From the NCBI GenBank assembly GCA_963920765.1, contig OY987243.1:24981419-25045418 (forward strand): a DNA stretch of 64,000 nt. Reading direction: 5' to 3'. Every line of letters starts with the position of its first letter. The stretch's first letter is position 1. Below, in pieces: positions 59,370 through 64,000 of this stretch. The DNA comes from Ulota crispa (taxonomy: Eukaryota > Streptophyta > Bryopsida > Orthotrichales > Orthotrichaceae). A program made the translations under genes and the position numbers. A model generated the notes under the pieces. The model saw nothing but the letters and a program-made list of their open reading frames with translations. It did not search any database and had not been told where the DNA came from.

Positions 59370-60040
59370 GGTCCAAGGGTGTATGCTTACCACACAGAGA
59401 TGCCGAGAGGTTGAGACTCTTGAAGCACTATACACACGTGTGTGATGAAAAAGCCTCAATGGGAAAAAAACCAAGGTTGTCTCGAGAAGTTGGTGGTAAT
59501 AAATAAAATTTGGTGAAAATATATGTGATTGAAAAAATCTTTCCTTTGGGGAAAAATATCTAGAAACCCTAAAAGGGGAAAAAATATCCAAAAACCTAAA
59601 AAGGGAAAAAAATCGAATGCATCTACTAAGGAATTAAGATGCCGCACTCCTCTTGTTGAATGGGTCAAGTAAGTAGCACAAGCACCCTGGCTTCTCCCTC
59701 CAAATCCTCCACCAACAAACATTGCAACAAATTGCTGCTTGCAAACTGCAACCAAAATCCAAGGGTTGCCTTCCATCAATTCACATGAAGCAACAATAAA
59801 TTTTAAATTAAAAAATCAAAACAAAGAAAGAGGTCTTTGTAGATTTACTATAGAAAAGAGGGCAAGCTTGAGAGCAAAGGGTCTAATACAAGGACCACTA
59901 AGCAACCTTCCAAGCATGGTACCCTCTAGAAAGAAACAACAATTTTGTCAAACCATGCACATATAGATATAATCCAAAAGAAAAACAAACAGTGTCTTAA
60001 ATAGATCCCATATCAACTACATAACAAAAGTTGTTATATC
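59370..60040. other. No gene seen
   Basis: The minus-strand frames at 59358-59591 and 59456-59779 contain degenerate CCTAGGGTTTTTGG-like repeats (AAACCTAAAAAGGGAAAAAA on the plus strand). The longer frame, starting MMEGNPWILVAVCKQQF, has no recognisable domain and I do not call it. Confidence 0.35.
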
Positions 60041-60045
60041 AAATA

Positions 60046-60466
60046 CTCCCTTTGTCCCTCTAAAAAGCTCCAAATTAGACACATTTTTTATGCCTCTAAA
60101 AAGCTCATTTTTTTGAATTCAAACGCTCAAAAACCGTTTGCCACATGTTCAATGATCTCAAGAGGGCAAGTTAATCAATTAGAGAGCATTCCTCTCCTAG
60201 CAAGATTGACCTTGCCCATATGAGGTACCATTGTTGCTACTAAATCTTTAAATCATCAATAATGAGGAGCTAGTACCATGCACAAATATGGTACTTTTTG
60301 TATGGAACTTGGGTGCTCAAATGGCGACATTTAAACTAGAGATTTTGCACTCATTGAGTAGACCGTATATTGGTTCTAGAATGCTTGTCTCCCTAGTGCA
60401 AAGACTAAAAACACAGCTAATCCTTTGCAAGGAAGCTTTTTGGACGTTTTAGAGGGACATAAGGAG
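60046..60466. mobile_element. Tc1/mariner-Stowaway-like element, intact relative of 28783
   Basis: Ends CTCCCTTTGTCCCTCTAAAA and TTTTAGAGGGACATAAGGAG, both flanked by TA. It lacks the nested MITE present at 29130, so it preserves the empty site. Confidence 0.85.
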
Positions 60467-60950
60467 TACACAGTAGAGGAATAAGAACTGGACAAGTTGT
60501 ATGACCACAAAAAGCTAGCAAAAATGCACTTGTCAACCATACCTCCTTGGCACCAGAAATTTCAAAATAGGCTTGGGGCTAGATCATCAAATGTGTAAAT
60601 GGCATATGCAAAATCATAAACAATGATAGATCTATTTTCCGTAGCAAAGGCCACAAGCTCCTCCAATTGCTACCGAGAAGCTGATGCTCCACGGTTGTTG
60701 GGGGAACAGAAGAAGATGATGTCTATTTTTGGTGTTAGGAAAAGTCTTGAAAGAAATCATTCTCTGGAGTGCACTTCATGTATTGAATTTTGTTGTATTG
60801 CTGAAAACATTCTTCCAAATTGATGTTGGAAGAGATGACCGTTCAACTACTAATACATTACCCTAAACAAAGACTTCATTGAGTCTTTCCTTTCCAAACA
60901 TGATGAGACTAGATGAAATCAAACATTCAATACGGTGTGATCTGATGACA

Positions 60951-61478
60951 TTTACTAAATGAGTGGTGACCTCATCCCTCAATGTTAATATTAACCTCTT
61001 CCACTTCAATGTTGACATCTTCCACTTCCACATTGTCTTCTTCTAGGGGATGTTAACCTAGGACATCAATAGAAATCTTTGGTTTGGGATTTGGTTTGGA
61101 ATTTGGTTTGGAATTTGGTTTGGAATTTGGTTGGTTTTTGGGCAGGACCCTCTAAAAATTTAGAGATTTGCCCAAAAGTTAATTTTTACATCATGGGTGT
61201 GCAACGTGACATCCTAGGAAGTTGTTCAAATTTGAAGCACCTTGAGGTAAACCAAAATTAACATCTAAATCCTTGTGTTCCTAGTATTGGATGTCCAATA
61301 GGTTTTTGTTGACATTTCATGAGTTTCCATCACCATGCTATAGGTTTCCGTTGCCATGCTATGGGTTTCCATCGCCATGCCATGAGTTGCCACCACCTTT
61401 GTATGGGTTTAGGTTGTCTTGGAGGAGGTTGACGTCAATGTTGTTGGATGAGGTCAGGGTGCATTTAGTATTCCATAC
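60951..61478. mobile_element. TIR element, shorter copy of the 56532 family
   Basis: The left end TTTACTAAATGAGTGGTGAC continues to CTCATCC. The right end GGATGAGGTCAGGG continues to CATTTAGTATTCCATAC. It holds a 12-bp array at 61079-61135 (TTTGGTTTGGAA unit) and four 21-bp units at 61319-61402. Confidence 0.75.
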
Positions 61479-61941
61479 ACTTGACACATCCCTGGCCACA
61501 AGCCTTTCAAATTGAGCCGCATACCCGTCAAATTTCAGCTTTCAATAAGTCCCCTTTCCAGTCCCTCGCGAGCACTATGCACTTAGGACCCCACTCCATA
61601 GCTAGGTGTATCTATGCAATCCATCCTAATGCAGGTGCAGGTCGTGAAGGTTTCAGGGTTGTAAGAGAACTTCAACTTTAGCCGTTTGCGTCATTCTCCC
61701 CGTGAAATCTCATTTATGCATGTGTTGCAAAACGTGCTACTGGAGATGCTCTATATAATGGCTCATGTGCGAAGCCCTAAGCTTACTGATGCTTTGGTGA
61801 CCCGCGCGTTTGGCCTTCAAGTCGTGGCTGTTTTGGGTGATTCCCAAGCATTCTCCGAAGTCGGAGAACGCGACCTCAAAGCTGTGACTACTCCTATTCG
61901 CAATCAATCCTACAGGCACGGCGCCCCCCCCTGCTGCTGCC
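61479..61941. promoter_or_regulatory. Upstream region of NOL10 with a MITE-like end
   Basis: Spacer between the TIR element and the NOL10 start. At about 61725-61755 it contains ACGTGCTACTGGAGATGCTC, the inverted form of the GAGCATCTCC end at 56449, so a transposon edge lies about 190 bases before the start codon. The last 150 bases are GC-richer and are probably leader sequence. No TATA box is claimed. Confidence 0.4.
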
Positions 61942-64000
61942 ATGGCTGGGCCGGCAGGCATGAAGCTGACGGCCATGAACGGTGTCAAGGTGTACACTGT
62001 CTCTGGCCATCGCCAGTACGCCTCCTGGCTTGCTCCTAACAAGAAGAAGGCACTTCGTAAAGATCAAGGTGAGTTACCCTGTGAATTTTTTTGTTCTTTT
62101 AATAATTGGATAGACGATCCATGTTATCCTTTAAATGTAATTTATTGCAACTATATGTGTGCCACTTGTGTTTCCTGCTAAAACACACTGAAATCACTCA
62201 CTGCTATCTATCTTTGTGCAGACTATCTACGACGAATTGATTTAGTGCAAGACCTGGAATTCAACACCGCAGCTACTCGCATCAAGGCTACCCCTGATGG
62301 GCAGTACATAATTACTTCTGGTTCGTTCCCCTGGATTCTGAAGTTTCAGTGCTCCTTCCCTCAAATTTTCCTCCCTTTTTCCGTAGTTTGACAGACCCCC
62401 CCCCCCCCCACTTTGTCCAGGCATCCCTAAACCCCGTTTATACCCTAAACCGTTTTATACCCTAAACCCTCAATCAACATCCAGTTTTTCAATTTTGCTT
62501 GGAAATGGTAGAAGTAGGATTTTGAATCACACTCGTAATTTCCTGACATCGTTTCACAGGTATTTACACTCCCCAGGTTCGGGTGTTCGAAGGCAGTGAA
62601 CTGTCTCTGAAGTTTGAGCGACACTTGACGTCTGAGATTGTTGATTTCCAGGTACCTCAATCTGATGTTTCGCACCAAAGATTTTTGAAACTCATCGCAC
62701 AAACAAACGCGATTTAGGATTTTTAGGGTTTAGGGTGTAGTAGAACATCGTTCTGAACTTGTCGCGGCTTGTTCGTTGCATGTTTTAGCAGAAGACTATT
62801 CGAAATTGGCTTTTCTGTGTGCTGATCGTTCTGTATGGCTTCATGCTAAATTTGGTAGTCATTTCAGCACACGCATTCCGAGGTGAGTTATTATGACCTG
62901 AGTGTGCATCCAGTCCTTGTTCCTTTTATCAAAATACGTGTAAAAAAACCTTTGGAATGCTTCAATCGGTGGCTGATATCTCTTCGTTTGGCTTTTTAAA
63001 CTTCAGAATGGGACGAGATTTATGCTACGATCGTTGGTCCTGCGATCTGCTTGTTTCAGCTTCATCTCCTGAAGTCTACCGACTAAATTTGGAGCAGGTA
63101 CATGGTATTTTTCAAGTATTTGCTGGATGTAATGTCATGTTCGGAAGCTCAATAACAACGCAAACGAAATGAATACTCAATAACGCATTTTGTCTCTCTT
63201 ACTTTTTAACTGTTCCAAAGTTTTTGTGAGAGTATTTTAAAGAATATCGTCACATGCTGGCTCGAGCTAAAATCTGTTTCTGTAGTTAGTTATGTTATTA
63301 TTTACACAAAGTAACCTTTCTCTTGGTGCAAGGCTCAGACATGAAATGTTGAAGCTGTATCATTTTGCAGGGTCAATATCTTGCTCCCCTTACCACACGG
63401 TCCCCTGGGATTAATGTGCTCGGTCGAAGGTAGTTATTTCTTCGTTTTACTATGATTTGTTCTACAGTCTTTCTTCAGAGTTTCTGCAGGTCGTTGTGAG
63501 CATGTACTATTCTTTGGTTGTATGTTTTATCTTATCTTCAATGTCCTTGTATGCGTACATTTAATGCTGTTAATGAGGTCAAACCTGAAACAAGTGCCTT
63601 GCTTGTGCATTATAGCCGAGTGCATGGGTTGATTGCTTGCGGAGGAGAAGACGGGTTTTTAGAATGTTTCGACTTGAGACAAAAGGCCTCCGTGGGAAGG
63701 ATTTGTGCTGTAGGGTCTGGCAATGAAGACCAGGTTAGTGATTATCCAACACCCTGTTCTGCCTAGCATGAGGTTGCTGGAATGCTTTCGGTATGGTATG
63801 TTGGCTATTTGAAAGTCATTTGGTTTGTTGTTTGGTTGAGGTGAGGTGAGTAGTTTGCGTGCACATGCTTGCGTACACACACGAACACATGCTAATATCC
63901 GACGGAACAAGACAATTGACTATATCGACAAATCGATAACTGTGCTTTGTTAGTTTAGCATTTTTGTACTTGTTTCTTTTTCCCACTTCAGATAAAGTTA
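61942..64000 (+). CDS. NOL10: NOL10 homologue (ribosome-biogenesis WD40 protein), 3'-partial
   Basis: Nucleolar WD40-repeat protein (yeast Enp2 family) needed for early 40S subunit and 18S rRNA processing. Exons: 61942-62068, 62222-62320, 62560-62651, about 62734-62882, 63007-63097, 63371-63429, 63616-63733, and 63992 onward, cut by the window end. The start MAGPAGMKLTAMNGVKVYTV leads to GHRQYASWL and a Lys-rich KKKALRKDQ. Family motifs follow: DLVQDLEFNTAATRIK, TPDGQYIITSGIYTPQVRV, LSLKFERHLTSEIVDFQ, EDYSKLAFLCADRSV, GRDLCYDRWSCDLL, YRLNLEQ, LTTRSPGINV and RVHGLIACGGEDGFLECFDL. These are N-terminal WD40 blades; the C-terminal NUC153-type part lies outside. All junctions keep phase. The exon 4 acceptor is uncertain: the only in-frame AG (62733) adds about 18 residues absent from the family as I know it. 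Telobox-like CCTAAACCC motifs lie in intron 2. Confidence 0.92.

Noticed and set aside
59456..59779. A 107-codon minus-strand frame
   Set aside because: Partly built on degenerate AAACCTAAAAAGGG repeats, with no recognisable domain.
1..64000. CRISPR arrays, rRNA or tRNA genes
   Set aside because: The direct repeats seen are minisatellites without regular unique spacers. I saw no tRNA cloverleaf or rRNA core sequence, although I could not scan exhaustively for tRNAs.

Overview
The window is nuclear DNA of a plant-type (streptophyte) eukaryote. The genes have many GT-AG introns with T-rich acceptors, and their proteins (LARP1, NOL10, cyclophilin) resemble the plant versions. AT-rich DNA between and inside genes is packed with short terminal-inverted-repeat (TIR) elements. 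I cannot name the species.

Layout. (1) 1-8879, plus strand: the 3' part of a LARP1 gene, 15 exons reconstructed with consistent phases, with an RG-rich stretch, a La motif and C-terminal DM15 repeats. (2) 12210-20695, minus strand: a six-exon gene for an 874-residue protein whose central part looks like a diverged kelch/F-box-associated beta-propeller. I do not recognise the rest. Its first exon is partly repeated twice upstream. (3) 27443-29756, minus strand: a single-domain cyclophilin that starts with a Met-Gly-Cys acylation-type N-terminus and lacks a short conserved loop. Its first intron is filled by nested transposable elements. (4) 61942-64000, plus strand: the 5' part of NOL10, a ribosome-biogenesis WD40 protein, cut by the window end. 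Weaker candidates are a small minus-strand gene near 39 kb and a stop-containing relic of a trihelix-like protein near 51 kb.

The rest, roughly 9-12 kb and 20-61.5 kb apart from the cyclophilin gene, is repeat-dominated. By eye I can define several families: elements bounded by TTAA and CCCCTAAAGG-type ends (piggyBac-like); elements with CTCCCT ends and TA duplications (Tc1/mariner or Stowaway-like); hAT-like MITEs with 8-bp target duplications; and TIR families starting AAGGTAGG, AAATAGTGCATTTAGG, TAACGCCATATT and GTATGGAATACTAAATG. Many are nested, and several insertions can be checked against an empty site in a second copy inside this window. There are also large palindromes, minisatellites and a GC-richer, possibly retroelement-derived block at 46.1-49.5 kb.

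LARP1 (mRNA translation and stability) and NOL10 (small-subunit rRNA processing) both serve ribosome production but lie 53 kb apart, and nothing shows that they are co-regulated.
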